64,000 bases of DNA, from the NCBI RefSeq assembly GCF_002115805.1, contig NZ_JFKC01000007.1, positions 1 through 64,000 on the forward strand, given 5' to 3'. Source of the DNA: Marivita geojedonensis. Its GTDB lineage: Bacteria > Pseudomonadota > Alphaproteobacteria > Rhodobacterales > Rhodobacteraceae. Position 1 is the stretch's first letter. Each line of letters begins with the position of its first letter. Both the position numbers and the translations under genes were made by a program. A model generated the notes under the pieces. It did no database searches. It saw nothing but the letters and a program-made list of their open reading frames with translations, and was not told the DNA's origin. Of the stretch, positions 9,466 through 17,642 are shown in pieces.

Positions 9466-9864
9466 TCAAACCGGTTTCTGATTCAGATATCGCCGAACCA
9501 TCTCTGCAAAGTGCGGGATCGCCTCGGGGTGCGTCGCGTACAATTGGGGCTCCATCAGAGACCAACCCTGCCCCTCGGATCCAAAGACGATCCGCTGTTC
9601 GGCCTCGATCGGAAGATGGGCCGCAAAAAACACGCCCCTATGAAACCGGTCCCGCCAAATCAGATCATGCGCACCAAGCCGCAGACCGATCTCTTCATGA
9701 GTTTCGCGCAGCACGCAGTGTTCGGGACTTTCAAGTCGTTCACGCCCGCCTCCCGGAAGATCAAGCCGACCAGGCCAGGGAATGCCCGGCTTGTGATCAC
9801 GGCGCAGAACGACAATGCGCTCTCCGATAAACAGGATGAGTTTCGCACCACCGAAGTCCTGCAT
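9466..9864 (-). CDS. Nudix hydrolase
   Basis: A 132-residue single-domain Nudix protein. The Nudix box is intact: GGRERLE, seven residues, then RETHEEIGL, which supplies the metal-binding glutamates. The substrate (oxidised or non-canonical nucleotides, nucleotide sugars) cannot be inferred. I place the start at 9864 (MQDFGGAK), preceded by an AAAAGG element; a longer frame would run into the divergent dinB leader. It faces dinB across 65 nt, a placement that fits a nucleotide-pool or damage-related role but does not prove it. Confidence 0.88.
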   Translation of the reverse strand: MQDFGGAKLILFIGERIVVLRRDHKPGIPWPGRLDLPGGGRERLESPEHCVLRETHEEIGLRLGAHDLIWRDRFHRGVFFAAHLPIEAEQRIVFGSEGQGWSLMEPQLYATHPEAIPHFAEMVRRYLNQKPV

Positions 9865-9929
9865 GATCCAGCCTTTTGTCCGTCCCAAGCCGGGTGTACC
9901 CTGCAATAGCCTGTTCGGATACCCAACCC

Positions 9930-11183
9930 ATGCCAGCCCTCTGCCGCGATTGCCTGACCGAATTCGAAACCGGCGCACGCTGTCCTGCGTGCCGGTCCCC
10001 CCGCGTGATCGCCCACCCCGAGCTGTTCGATCTGAGTATCGCGCATATGGATTGCGACGCGTTCTATGCCTCTGTCGAAAAGCGCGACAACCCGGAACTG
10101 GCCGACAAGCCGGTGATCATTGGGGGCGGTCGGCGTGGCGTTGTCTCGACCGCATGCTACGTCGCGCGGATCAGGGGTGTGCGCTCTGCCATGCCAATGT
10201 TCAAAGCACTCCAGCTTTGCCCGGACGCCGTGATCGTAAAGCCTCGCATGGAAGCCTATGTCGAGGCATCCCGTGCAATCCGTCAGATGATGGAGGAATT
10301 GACTCCTTCCATCGAACCCCTCTCTCTGGACGAAGCCTTCATCGATCTGACCGGTACCGCACGGCTGCACGGCCATCCTCCAGCCGTGATGCTGGCGAGG
10401 CTTGTCAAAAGGATGCGCGAAGAATTGAGGCTCACGGGATCGATTGGTCTCAGCCACAATAAGTTCCTCGCCAAAATCGCTTCAGACCTCGACAAGCCAC
10501 GTGGATTCTCGGTCATCGGCCAGGCGGAAACACAATCTTTTCTGCGTCCGAAATCCGTTCGGATGATCTGGGGCGTGGGTTCTGCAACTCAGGACGCTTT
10601 GGAACGCTCTGGAATTCGCACGTTCGACGATCTTCTGCGCTGGGAACTTGATGACCTCACCCATCGTTTCGGCAGCATGGGTCACCGTCTCTGGCACCTG
10701 GCTAGAGGACAGGATCAGAGACGCGTTTCGGCGAACAGCCCGATGAAATCCATTTCAAACGAAACGACATTTCACGAGGACACAAGCGACCCCGATCTGC
10801 TCGACGGCCATCTTTGGCGCATGTGCGAAAAGGTCTCGGACCGCGCAAAGGCCAAGGGGCTTGCAGGCCGTGTGGTCACGTTGAAACTCAAGAAATCAAA
10901 TTTCACGCTGCTGACAAAACGTACATCCCTCACGGATCCGACCCAGATCGCGGACCGCATTTACCGAACAGCTAGGCGCCTGTTCGACCAGGTGGGGGAT
11001 CAAGGGCCTTATCGGCTCTTGGGTGTCGGCGTCAGCGACCTCAGCACGGCCCAGGACGCCGACGTTTCCGGAGACCTGCTGGATCCGCAGGGAACCAAAC
11101 GCGCCCAGGCCGAGCGCGCCACAGATGCCATCCGGGAAAAGTTCGGGCCGGATGCGATCCTGAAGGGCCGTGCCCTTCGCTGA
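9930..11183 (+). CDS. dinB: DNA polymerase IV (DinB) with an N-terminal Cys4 zinc-binding extension
   Basis: A 417-residue Y-family translesion polymerase. The catalytic acids are in HMDCDAFYASVE and SLDEAFIDLT; thumb and little-finger regions follow and the protein ends near residue 417. Before the polymerase core is an extension with CRDC and CPAC (Cys5, Cys8, Cys18, Cys21), a likely small zinc ribbon absent from E. coli DinB. The start at 9930 keeps the whole motif. No LexA box was found by eye in the 65-nt divergent region. Function is error-prone bypass synthesis; the role of the Cys4 motif is unknown. Confidence 0.93.
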   Translation: MPALCRDCLTEFETGARCPACRSPRVIAHPELFDLSIAHMDCDAFYASVEKRDNPELADKPVIIGGGRRGVVSTACYVARIRGVRSAMPMFKALQLCPDAVIVKPRMEAYVEASRAIRQMMEELTPSIEPLSLDEAFIDLTGTARLHGHPPAVMLARLVKRMREELRLTGSIGLSHNKFLAKIASDLDKPRGFSVIGQAETQSFLRPKSVRMIWGVGSATQDALERSGIRTFDDLLRWELDDLTHRFGSMGHRLWHLARGQDQRRVSANSPMKSISNETTFHEDTSDPDLLDGHLWRMCEKVSDRAKAKGLAGRVVTLKLKKSNFTLLTKRTSLTDPTQIADRIYRTARRLFDQVGDQGPYRLLGVGVSDLSTAQDADVSGDLLDPQGTKRAQAERATDAIREKFGPDAILKGRALR

Positions 11184-11186
11184 TCC

Positions 11187-11504
11187 TCACATGAGTTGGT
11201 TTTCCTCATCGACCGCCGAAATGCCGAGCGCGTCCAAACCTGCTTCGAGGTGATCTGCCAGATGCGGAGTACCAATCAGATAATCGGCCGTTGGCGTAGT
11301 GGCCTCGCTCATCGCAGTCACGAACGCCTCGTCCCATTCATCGACCTCGAACGCCCCGCGCCCAATCCACATCACCGTGACCAGCGCGGCCTGTTCCTCT
11401 TCGTCCATCCTGTCGATCAAAGCGCGCATCTCGCCCTCGGCGCGATCCAACTCGCGGGCCATCACAATGACCGCAGCGACTTTACTTGCACTGATGTGTT
11501 CCAT
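11187..11504 (-). CDS. DUF3775 family protein
   Basis: A 105-residue soluble, very acidic protein resembling the DUF3775 family, found mainly in alphaproteobacteria. Visible features are an N-terminal helix (ISASKVAAVIVMARELD), a run of acidic helices, and an HLADHLEAGLDALG segment. I chose the start at 11504 because GGGAGA lies seven nucleotides upstream; an upstream ATG at 11531 has no such site. It converges with dinB (3-nt gap). No function is known, and no membrane segment or catalytic motif is apparent. Confidence 0.75.
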   Translation of the reverse strand: MEHISASKVAAVIVMARELDRAEGEMRALIDRMDEEEQAALVTVMWIGRGAFEVDEWDEAFVTAMSEATTPTADYLIGTPHLADHLEAGLDALGISAVDEENQLM

Positions 11505-11564
11505 GACGAATCTCCCATGCCGTTGATCCAAACATGGGGGAAAAAAGAATCTTTGACTTTGATC

Positions 11565-12296
11565 TTACGCAAACAGCCGATAATAGAGCCAGTCTGGCAG
11601 AAACTGGCTGCCCCGGAACACCCATGAAAACAGCGTCGGAAAGCTGCGCTTGAACGCATCGGTGTTCATGTGCTCGAAATACTCGCGGGCCGCCTCGTCC
11701 GGCTCCATGATGAACGGCATGTTGAAATCATTCTTGTCGGTCAGTCGGGTTTTCACGAACCCCGGATTGACCAACTGCACTTTAACGTTGGTCTTTCGCA
11801 GGTCTGCATAGAGCGACTCCGCCAAGGTCATGACCCCCGCCTTGGACGAGGTATAGGCCGCCGCGCCCGGCAATCCTCGAAAACCGGACAGCGAGCCGGT
11901 CAGCACGATATGGCCAGCGTCGCGTTCAACGAACTTCGGAACGACCGCACCCATCAATCGCATCGCACCTGTGAAATTGATGTCCGCCATCATCGTGGCC
12001 TGATCGGCGTCCCACGACTTGGCTCCAAACGGCCAATACACACCGGCGATCTGCACAACGCCATCGATGTCGCCCACAGCGTTGGCAGCCGCTTTGACCG
12101 ACTCCGAGTCGGACACATCGACGGTGACCACTTCTGACTTGCCCGGCAGGCTTGCCGCCAGCTCTTTCAGCTTGTCCTCGTTCCGGGCTGAAAGGACAAG
12201 CTGGACACCGGCCGCGCTCATCTTGTGCGCCAGAGCCGCGCCAAGACCCTCGCTTGCCCCAACCAACCAGTACCGCTTGCCTGCCCACTCACTCAC
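11565..12296 (-). CDS. Short-chain dehydrogenase/reductase, last gene of the RpoE-ChrR-linked operon
   Basis: A 243-residue classical SDR. The Rossmann motif is GASEGLG (residues 13-19), an LTGSLSG serine block follows, and the catalytic YTSSK gives Tyr-x3-Lys. The start is GTG overlapping the upstream DUF3833 stop by four nucleotides (GTGA), showing translational coupling. It ends the operon that begins with the FAD oxidoreductase at 16146. In Rhodobacter sphaeroides the genes next to rpoE-chrR have the same make-up and belong to the sigma-E regulon (recalled). The substrate is unknown; a lipid or fatty-acid intermediate is possible. Confidence 0.85.
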   Translation of the reverse strand: MSEWAGKRYWLVGASEGLGAALAHKMSAAGVQLVLSARNEDKLKELAASLPGKSEVVTVDVSDSESVKAAANAVGDIDGVVQIAGVYWPFGAKSWDADQATMMADINFTGAMRLMGAVVPKFVERDAGHIVLTGSLSGFRGLPGAAAYTSSKAGVMTLAESLYADLRKTNVKVQLVNPGFVKTRLTDKNDFNMPFIMEPDEAAREYFEHMNTDAFKRSFPTLFSWVFRGSQFLPDWLYYRLFA

Positions 12297-12859
12297 GCCG
12301 CTTCCTTCCTCCGCATCGTGGCCACCAATTCGGCCACCTTGATTCCATACTTCCGAAACTGGCTGCGGTTCACGATGGTTCCATTCGGCGCGAGATACAT
12401 CCAGTCCGTCGTATCAAGCACATGCCCACCCTGCTCTTCAGGCAGCTTGTATTTATATTTCAGCTGAACTGTCGGGCCGCTTTGAACACCCTGCCCCTCG
12501 CCGACAACATCCGAGGCCAACGCACGGATGCGTCCGTCATTCCCCAGCATGAGCTTCCACTCGCGCAAGACCTCGTCACCGCTGTCATAGGTGAAGCGCT
12601 CTGTCATGACGCCTTTGTTGCCGTCCCATTCCGCGTGGAAATCACCCACAAAACGCGATGTGACCCGCCCCGTGGGGCCATAGATCACGCCCTCGCACAC
12701 GATGGGGCCGTTCAGATGTGTCCGCAGATCGAAGGCTTCACCGTCCGCAGACGCATAATCGGACGGGGATTGCCCGAAAAACCCGAAGTATCGTGCCCTC
12801 AGGTATCCGAGGACGAGCATCAGGCTTGCTCCGAGAAAGACGAGAAAGAATGCTTCCAT
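12293..12859 (-). CDS. DUF3833 family membrane-anchored protein
   Basis: A 188-residue protein with one N-terminal hydrophobic helix (residues 3-21) and a soluble beta-rich domain typical of DUF3833 (lipocalin-like fold has been suggested for this family). Conserved-looking segments are FDLRTHLNGPIVCEGV, a GRVTSRFVGDF motif and YDSGDEVLREWKL. It is coupled to the SDR downstream (4-nt overlap) and four nucleotides after the MFS stop. DUF3833 proteins regularly travel with a DUF1365 gene and an FAD oxidoreductase, as here, pointing to membrane-lipid modification or envelope stress. No biochemical activity is known to me. Confidence 0.85.
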   Translation of the reverse strand: MEAFFLVFLGASLMLVLGYLRARYFGFFGQSPSDYASADGEAFDLRTHLNGPIVCEGVIYGPTGRVTSRFVGDFHAEWDGNKGVMTERFTYDSGDEVLREWKLMLGNDGRIRALASDVVGEGQGVQSGPTVQLKYKYKLPEEQGGHVLDTTDWMYLAPNGTIVNRSQFRKYGIKVAELVATMRRKEAA

Positions 12860-12863
12860 GACG

Positions 12864-14096
12864 TCATTCCTTTCCGATGGGGGTGGCCACCAGAAGGCCG
12901 ATCGCCACCAGTTTCAAAACGCAGGGCACCCCCGCGTAGAGCAAAGTCAAAGTTCTGAGAGCGGCATCACTGTTTTCGGCACCCGAGACGAACCCACTCG
13001 CTTCGAGGATCGGCAACAGCGCGATGGCCGCAAAGGCCAGTGTGAATTTCGAAACGAAACCCCAAAGCGCAAAACCTTTCGAAGCGTCCGGCGCGATCTG
13101 CTCCATGCGACGGGCAAAAACCGCTGGCAGAAGCGTCAAATCGGCCCCCACTGCCGCGCCTGAAGCAAGGCAGATCACCGCAAACAAAACCGTATCGCCG
13201 CTTCCCAACATCATCGCAAAGCTGAACGCGACAATTGCCAGCACCATCGCCGCCAGAAGTGCGGATTTCGGCCCCACGCGTTCCGCGACACTGCCCCACA
13301 CCGGAGCCGCCACCGCCGCCGCAACAAAGAAAAGCAACAACAGCGGTCCCTCCCATCCGGGAGCATCCAAGCGGCTTTCTACAAAAAACAGAAAGAGCGT
13401 CGAACTCACCGCGACCGGCGCCGCATTGACCAATGCGATCAGCAGCAGACGGCGCGAGATGTGGTCCTTCAGGACAATACCGAAACCCGAAGACGGCTCC
13501 GTTGTCGCGCCACGCCATTCGTTATGCATGGCGATCCCAGCAATCAGACACGCCAACGCAAACACGGTGGCATAAGCCACGAACTCGGGCCAGGCGAGCG
13601 CCAGAAAGACCGACGGCATGACAGATGCCACACAGACGCCCAAAAGCGCACCGGTTTCACGCCACCGCGCCACACGCAGATAGCCTGCGCCAGCCCCAAG
13701 GGTTTTCGCCTTCTGCACGCCGCGCGCATAGAAGTTGATGGTCAGAAAGCTGAACGCCGAAAACACCAGCGTCAGCATCACAGCAAACCAGAGGATCGGG
13801 TTGGTCGGCGGTGTCACGGCAAACAGCCCCAACATCGCCGCACCCATGATCGCCAATGTCACACCGACAGCCATGCCCTGAAATCGGCGCACTGCAACGG
13901 CCAGCTTGCCCAACAGCGGATCTTGCACCACGTCCAACAGGCGCAGCCCGAACAGGACAGAGCCCAAAGCCGCTAGGCTCACGCCATATTCATCGACATA
14001 GAATTTTGGCGCGTGGATATAGATCGGCAAACCCGCCGCAGCGAGGACTGCCGCGAAGATCGCGTAGCCACCAAGGTTTTGCCGATCTGAAACCAT
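12864..14096 (-). CDS. MFS transporter of the GPH/MelB-like type
   Basis: A 410-residue membrane protein with about twelve hydrophobic helices. The N-terminal half has the GPH-family features SVLFGLRLLDVVQDPLLGKLA, a conserved Asp-Pro pair after helix 2. The start is ATG at 14096, sharing one base with the DUF1365 stop (TGATG). GPH relatives carry sugars or other solutes, including lipids (MFSD2 type), so a lipid-related substrate would fit the operon, but this is inference. In several related genomes a cyclopropane-synthase-like gene sits near this position; none does here. Confidence 0.85.
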   Translation of the reverse strand: MVSDRQNLGGYAIFAAVLAAAGLPIYIHAPKFYVDEYGVSLAALGSVLFGLRLLDVVQDPLLGKLAVAVRRFQGMAVGVTLAIMGAAMLGLFAVTPPTNPILWFAVMLTLVFSAFSFLTINFYARGVQKAKTLGAGAGYLRVARWRETGALLGVCVASVMPSVFLALAWPEFVAYATVFALACLIAGIAMHNEWRGATTEPSSGFGIVLKDHISRRLLLIALVNAAPVAVSSTLFLFFVESRLDAPGWEGPLLLLFFVAAAVAAPVWGSVAERVGPKSALLAAMVLAIVAFSFAMMLGSGDTVLFAVICLASGAAVGADLTLLPAVFARRMEQIAPDASKGFALWGFVSKFTLAFAAIALLPILEASGFVSGAENSDAALRTLTLLYAGVPCVLKLVAIGLLVATPIGKE

Positions 14097-14851
14097 CACT
14101 GGCTGACTTCTTCCATCGGGGGTTCAGTGCGCGTGCGATAGCGCGATCCCTTCCACCACAGCTTCAACGCCTGCCAATGGATCAGCGCCAAGACCCGGCG
14201 CGACCCCAAAGGACGACGCAGGAGCGAACGCAGGATGGAGCCATTGCTGATCACCTTGCGCGGCCCGGTCAGCGTCGCGATCAGACCACCGGCCGCTTGC
14301 GAGTAATCAATCCAGATGCCGATCTTGTCGGGTCGGATATCGAAACGGAATTCGTACCCGCCCTCGACCGGCTGGAAGGGCGAGACATAGAAGATCTTTG
14401 TCGCCTGCAAACGGTCGCAGGCGCTGATCGGGGAGTTGTCGGGCTTGCGGCACAGATAGGAATGACGATCGCCGAAGGTGTTGGTGACCTCCGCAATTAC
14501 CGCGACCAGGTTGTCCTGCTCGTCATGCGCCAACCAGAACGACACCGGGTTGAACACATGACCAAGAAACCGCGGTTGGGCGAGCAGCAGCAGGCGACCG
14601 CGCGCCCGAACCTGATGGGCGTCCAGCACCTCGCGCGCCCAGACTGCGCCGCGCCCGTCACCGGGCACACCGCCATGGTCGCTGTCCTGAAGGCTCGCCA
14701 CATTCCCTTTATTGCGGGAAAACAGCCACGGGGTTTTCGGCTCGGCCTCGGCATCCAGCATCACATAGTCGATGGAATAGCGGAACGCGTTGTCCGTACT
14801 GCCCTTGCGACCGTGATAGGTGTGGCCAACGATATGATCGACAACCTTCAT
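14096..14851 (-). CDS. DUF1365 family protein, RpoE-regulon partner of the FAD oxidoreductase
   Basis: A 251-residue soluble protein of DUF1365. Typical family pieces are visible: the HTYHGRKG start, FLGHVFNPVSFWL, and the region PFQPVEGGYEFRFDIRPD. The start at 14851 overlaps the upstream FAD-gene stop by four nucleotides (ATGA); a longer frame would read through coding sequence of that gene. DUF1365 genes are almost always next to an amine-oxidase-like flavoprotein and near a cyclopropane-fatty-acid-synthase homologue. A role in making methylated or furan fatty acids in the singlet-oxygen response is proposed for such clusters; here it is inference from context. Confidence 0.88.
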   Translation of the reverse strand: MKVVDHIVGHTYHGRKGSTDNAFRYSIDYVMLDAEAEPKTPWLFSRNKGNVASLQDSDHGGVPGDGRGAVWAREVLDAHQVRARGRLLLLAQPRFLGHVFNPVSFWLAHDEQDNLVAVIAEVTNTFGDRHSYLCRKPDNSPISACDRLQATKIFYVSPFQPVEGGYEFRFDIRPDKIGIWIDYSQAAGGLIATLTGPRKVISNGSILRSLLRRPLGSRRVLALIHWQALKLWWKGSRYRTRTEPPMEEVSQ

Positions 14852-16146
14852 TCCGCAGCCACCGCAACCGCATTGCGCGCGCGGATCGCATCGACAACGT
14901 CCACCGCGCTGCCCAGACCATCTTCGTGGAACCCATTCTTCATCCAGGCACCACAGAACCACGTCCGGTTCGTGCCATTCATGTCCCGCACGGTCTCCTG
15001 CGCAGCCAGCGCCTCAAGGTCGTAGACCGGATGGCGCAGGGTGCATTCGTCATAGATCAACTCCTCGCGAATCGGACGCGTGGTGTTCAGCGTCACGAAA
15101 TGCGGGTCATCCTGCGGGATCGGCTGAAGGCTGTTCATCCAGTAGGTCAGGTCGATGGTGTTCAGCTCTTTGGCTTCGGTCTCGGTGTAGTTCCACGACG
15201 ACCAGCAGATCCGCTTTTTAGGCATAATGCTCGCATCCGCATGCAGAACGATGCGATTGGGTTGGTATTTGATGGCACCCAGCGCCCGCTTTTCCAGCGG
15301 TGTCGCGTCGGACAGCAGACGCAGCGTGTCGTCGGAATGGGTGGCAAACACCACCTCGTCATAGCGCTCCCACTCGCCGCCCTGCGCCTTGATCTCAGCC
15401 CCCATCACATCGCGGCGTACGGCATCAATGGGCGCACCAAGGCGCAGGATCACCCCGCGCTCTTTCATCGACACCTCAAGGCGCCGCACATATTCGATGG
15501 ACCCGCCCTCGACAGTGTACCACTGGTGCTGGCCTGACACGGACAGAAGCGCGTGGTTCTCCATGAACTGAACCAGCGCGTGCGCCGGGAAGTCCATGAT
15601 CTTTTCCGTCGGCGTAGACCAGATCGCGCCGGTCAGCGGCAGCAGGTAATACTCGCGGAACCACGCCCCGGTGCCGATCTGTTCAAGGAACTCGCCAAGG
15701 CTCAGGCTTCGGTCGCGGGTCGCATCCAGGGCACGCTTGTTGAACTTGGCGATGTCCGCCAGCATCCGCAGGAACTTCGGGTTCACAAGGTTTTTCTTCT
15801 GAGCAAAGACCGATCCAACGGTTGCCAGCGCGTATTCGATCCGCCCGCCATCAAGGCTCGCACCAAAGCTCATGTTGCTCTTGGTCACCGGCACATCCAG
15901 TGCTTTGAACAGCCGCGCAAGATGCGGGTAATTGGCATAGTTGAACACGATGAAGCCGGTATCGACCGGCTGATCACCATTCTTGCCCGCCATGATCGTC
16001 CGGGCATGCCCGCCAAGGCGCGGCTCAGCTTCGTACAGGGTAACGTGGTGATCCTCGGACAGCATGTGCGCTGCCCCCATCCCTGAGATCCCTGCGCCAA
16101 TCACGGCAATCTTTTTGGGGGCGCTGGCGCGGGCTTCAAACGGCAT
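14848..16146 (-). CDS. FAD-dependent amine-oxidase-like oxidoreductase (homologue of R. sphaeroides RSP_1091 by position and family)
   Basis: A 432-residue flavoprotein with an N-terminal dinucleotide fold: KIAVIGAGISGMGAAHML (about residues 12-29), a YEAEPRLGGHA ribose-binding acid, and a C-terminal FAD motif TWFCGAWMKNGFHEDGLGSAVD. It opens the operon FAD-DUF1365-MFS-DUF3833-SDR and faces rpoE. From memory, the R. sphaeroides counterpart is needed for full ChrR turnover under singlet oxygen and is linked to furan/methylated fatty-acid synthesis; a fatty-acid desaturase role is therefore plausible but not visible in the sequence. The start at 16146 is the first ATG of the conserved frame. 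Confidence 0.88.
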   Translation of the reverse strand: MPFEARASAPKKIAVIGAGISGMGAAHMLSEDHHVTLYEAEPRLGGHARTIMAGKNGDQPVDTGFIVFNYANYPHLARLFKALDVPVTKSNMSFGASLDGGRIEYALATVGSVFAQKKNLVNPKFLRMLADIAKFNKRALDATRDRSLSLGEFLEQIGTGAWFREYYLLPLTGAIWSTPTEKIMDFPAHALVQFMENHALLSVSGQHQWYTVEGGSIEYVRRLEVSMKERGVILRLGAPIDAVRRDVMGAEIKAQGGEWERYDEVVFATHSDDTLRLLSDATPLEKRALGAIKYQPNRIVLHADASIMPKKRICWSSWNYTETEAKELNTIDLTYWMNSLQPIPQDDPHFVTLNTTRPIREELIYDECTLRHPVYDLEALAAQETVRDMNGTNRTWFCGAWMKNGFHEDGLGSAVDVVDAIRARNAVAVAAE

Positions 16147-16229
16147 AGTCTTCTCTTTCTGTGATGTGTCTAGTTTTGTTTACGCCCCAGAACCCAAACC
16201 GGATGAGAAAAGAAAAAGAAAATTTCTTT

Positions 16230-16259
16230 TGATCCAAAGGTGTGACGCGCCCGTATCTT
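16230..16259 (+). promoter_or_regulatory. Candidate sigma-E (RpoE) promoter upstream of rpoE-chrR
   Basis: TGATCC at 16230-16235 matches the -35 element recalled for Rhodobacter sigma-E promoters. After 18 nt comes TATCTT (16254-16259) as a possible -10, a poor match to the TAAG-type -10, so only the -35 half is convincing. It would place the transcript start near 16266 and exclude the TTG and ATG starts before that point. No clear mirror promoter for the divergent operon was found. Confidence 0.4.
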
Positions 16260-16326
16260 GCACATGATTTCGCTCACGGTGCTTTCATCAGACTGCGACC
16301 CCGCGACCGTTGCCAACGGTCTGAAA

Positions 16327-16920
16327 ATGGGTGACTCGTCAGGTAAAGCGCGGAACGGAACCAAGACTTTGAACGACGAAACGTCAGAAAGCATGACGCC
16401 TTGGGTCAACGACCTGCTGGCGGTGCGCGACATGCGGGACGAGGCCGCATTCATCCGGGTGTTCGAACACTTCGGTCCGCGCGTGAAGGCGTTTCTGATG
16501 AGGACGGGCATGGATGCAGCGCTGGCCGAAGAATGCGCGCAGGAAGTGCTCGTGACGGTTTGGAACAAATCGCATCTCTACGATGCGACACGGGCAAGTC
16601 CATCGACATGGATTTTCACCATTGCCCGGAACAAGAAAATCGACGTGTTGCGCAAGCAAAAGCGTCCAGAACCCGAAGATCTGCCCTGGGGCCCCGAAGC
16701 GGAACCCGATCAGGCTGACGTCATAGGGTTGCAACAGGAGAGCGAAAAGCTGGGTCGTGCCCTGCGCGACCTGCCGGAGAAACAGAGGGAACTGATTGAA
16801 AAGGCCTATTTCGGAGATCTGTCGCACAGCGAGATTGCAGAACAGACCGGCCTGCCCCTTGGCACGATCAAATCCCGCATCAGATTGGCGCTCGAAAGAC
16901 TGCGCCACCAAATGAAGTGA
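16327..16920 (+). CDS. rpoE: RpoE, ECF sigma factor of the singlet-oxygen response (sigma-E, ChrR-regulated type)
   Basis: A 197-residue (or shorter) group-4 sigma factor. Region 2 runs from DEAAFIRVFEHFGPRVKAFL through ASPSTWIFTIARNKKIDVLR, and region 4 has the helix-turn-helix HSEIAEQTGLPLGTIKSRI. It closely matches R. sphaeroides RpoE, including RPEPEDL and GPEAEPDQADV in the linker. The start is uncertain: ATG at 16327 and ATG at 16393 both lack a good ribosome site, and a perfect ACCGTT/AACGGT inverted repeat (16306-16320) lies just before the first. It is held inactive by ChrR, encoded next, and released by singlet oxygen. Confidence 0.9.
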   Translation: MGDSSGKARNGTKTLNDETSESMTPWVNDLLAVRDMRDEAAFIRVFEHFGPRVKAFLMRTGMDAALAEECAQEVLVTVWNKSHLYDATRASPSTWIFTIARNKKIDVLRKQKRPEPEDLPWGPEAEPDQADVIGLQQESEKLGRALRDLPEKQRELIEKAYFGDLSHSEIAEQTGLPLGTIKSRIRLALERLRHQMK

Positions 16921-16928
16921 TGAACGCT

Positions 16929-17582
16929 ATGAGCATCAAACACCATCTGCCAGATGAGCTCCTCATGGCCTATTCTTCGGGCGATCTGTCCGAAGCGGTC
17001 AATCTCATCGTGGCAACACACATTTCGCTCTGCGACGAATGCCGGGCGGCTCTCGGCAGTTTTGATGCTGTCGGAGGCGCGGTACTGGACACCTGCGAAA
17101 CAGTCCCGATGTCAGCAACCAGTCTGAAATCGGTGCTCGACCTGATCCACGCTCAGGACAGCGGTGAAGTCGATCAGAAGATCACGCCCCATGCGCAGGA
17201 CGACGTGCTGCCGGCCCCTCTGCTTGATTACGTGGATGGCGGGTTGGAAAACGTGCGCTGGCGCTCGGCGGGAATGGGTGTGAAGCAGGCCATCCTGCCC
17301 ACCTCCAAGGAAGCCACAGCACGTCTTCTCTATATCCCGGCGGGAACCGCGATCCCCGATCACGGGCATAACGGGATGGAGCTTACTCTTGTTCTGCAGG
17401 GCGCTTTTCAGGATGAAGACGGGTATTTCGGCCGGGGTGATATCGAAGTCGCCAGCGAAGACCTGAACCATACCCCGGTGGCCGACATCTCGGAGGACTG
17501 CATCTGCCTCGCAGTGACCGACGCTCCCCTGAAGTTCAAGGGTTTGGTCCCCCGGATCGCACAACCGTTCCTCGGGATATAA
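16929..17582 (+). CDS. chrR: ChrR, zinc-dependent anti-sigma factor of RpoE
   Basis: A 217-residue ZAS-type anti-sigma factor. The N-terminal domain has the zinc ligands in place: His6, His31, Cys35 and Cys38 (THISLCDEC). The C-terminal cupin domain carries PDHGHNGMELTLVLQG (His145, His147, Glu151), His181 in LNHTPV, and the CIC pair (Cys191, Cys193), which match the metal site and the conserved cysteines of R. sphaeroides ChrR. I placed the start at 16929 because MSIKHH aligns with the known N-terminus; an ATG nine nucleotides earlier overlaps the rpoE stop. The degradation trigger needs the cupin, so this ChrR should be singlet-oxygen responsive. Confidence 0.95.
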   Translation: MSIKHHLPDELLMAYSSGDLSEAVNLIVATHISLCDECRAALGSFDAVGGAVLDTCETVPMSATSLKSVLDLIHAQDSGEVDQKITPHAQDDVLPAPLLDYVDGGLENVRWRSAGMGVKQAILPTSKEATARLLYIPAGTAIPDHGHNGMELTLVLQGAFQDEDGYFGRGDIEVASEDLNHTPVADISEDCICLAVTDAPLKFKGLVPRIAQPFLGI

Positions 17583-17600
17583 CCGTTACAGACAGCCGAC

Positions 17601-17632
17601 AAAAAAAGGGGGCCAGCGGCCCCCTTTTCTTT
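17601..17632. terminator. Bidirectional terminator between chrR and lpd
   Basis: A seven-A run leads into GGGGGCC / GGCCCCC (17608-17614, 17618-17624, loop AGC), followed by TTTTCTTT. It terminates both converging genes. Confidence 0.9.
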
Positions 17633-17642
17633 GGTGCACTTC

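Noticed and set aside
11505-11564. A terminator between DUF3775 and the SDR gene
   Set aside because: The short T-rich region has no stem of useful length.
16218-16232. A 15-nt string (GAAAATTTCTTTTGA) shared with 49690-49704
   Set aside because: A few 15-nt matches are expected by chance in 64 kb on two strands; contexts (rpoE promoter versus XRE operator) differ and the palindrome at 49687 is not present here.
16258-16326. Earlier TTG (16258) or ATG (16264) start for rpoE
   Set aside because: Both lie at or before the likely transcript start if the TGATCC element is the -35, and the extra residues are not like other RpoE N-termini.
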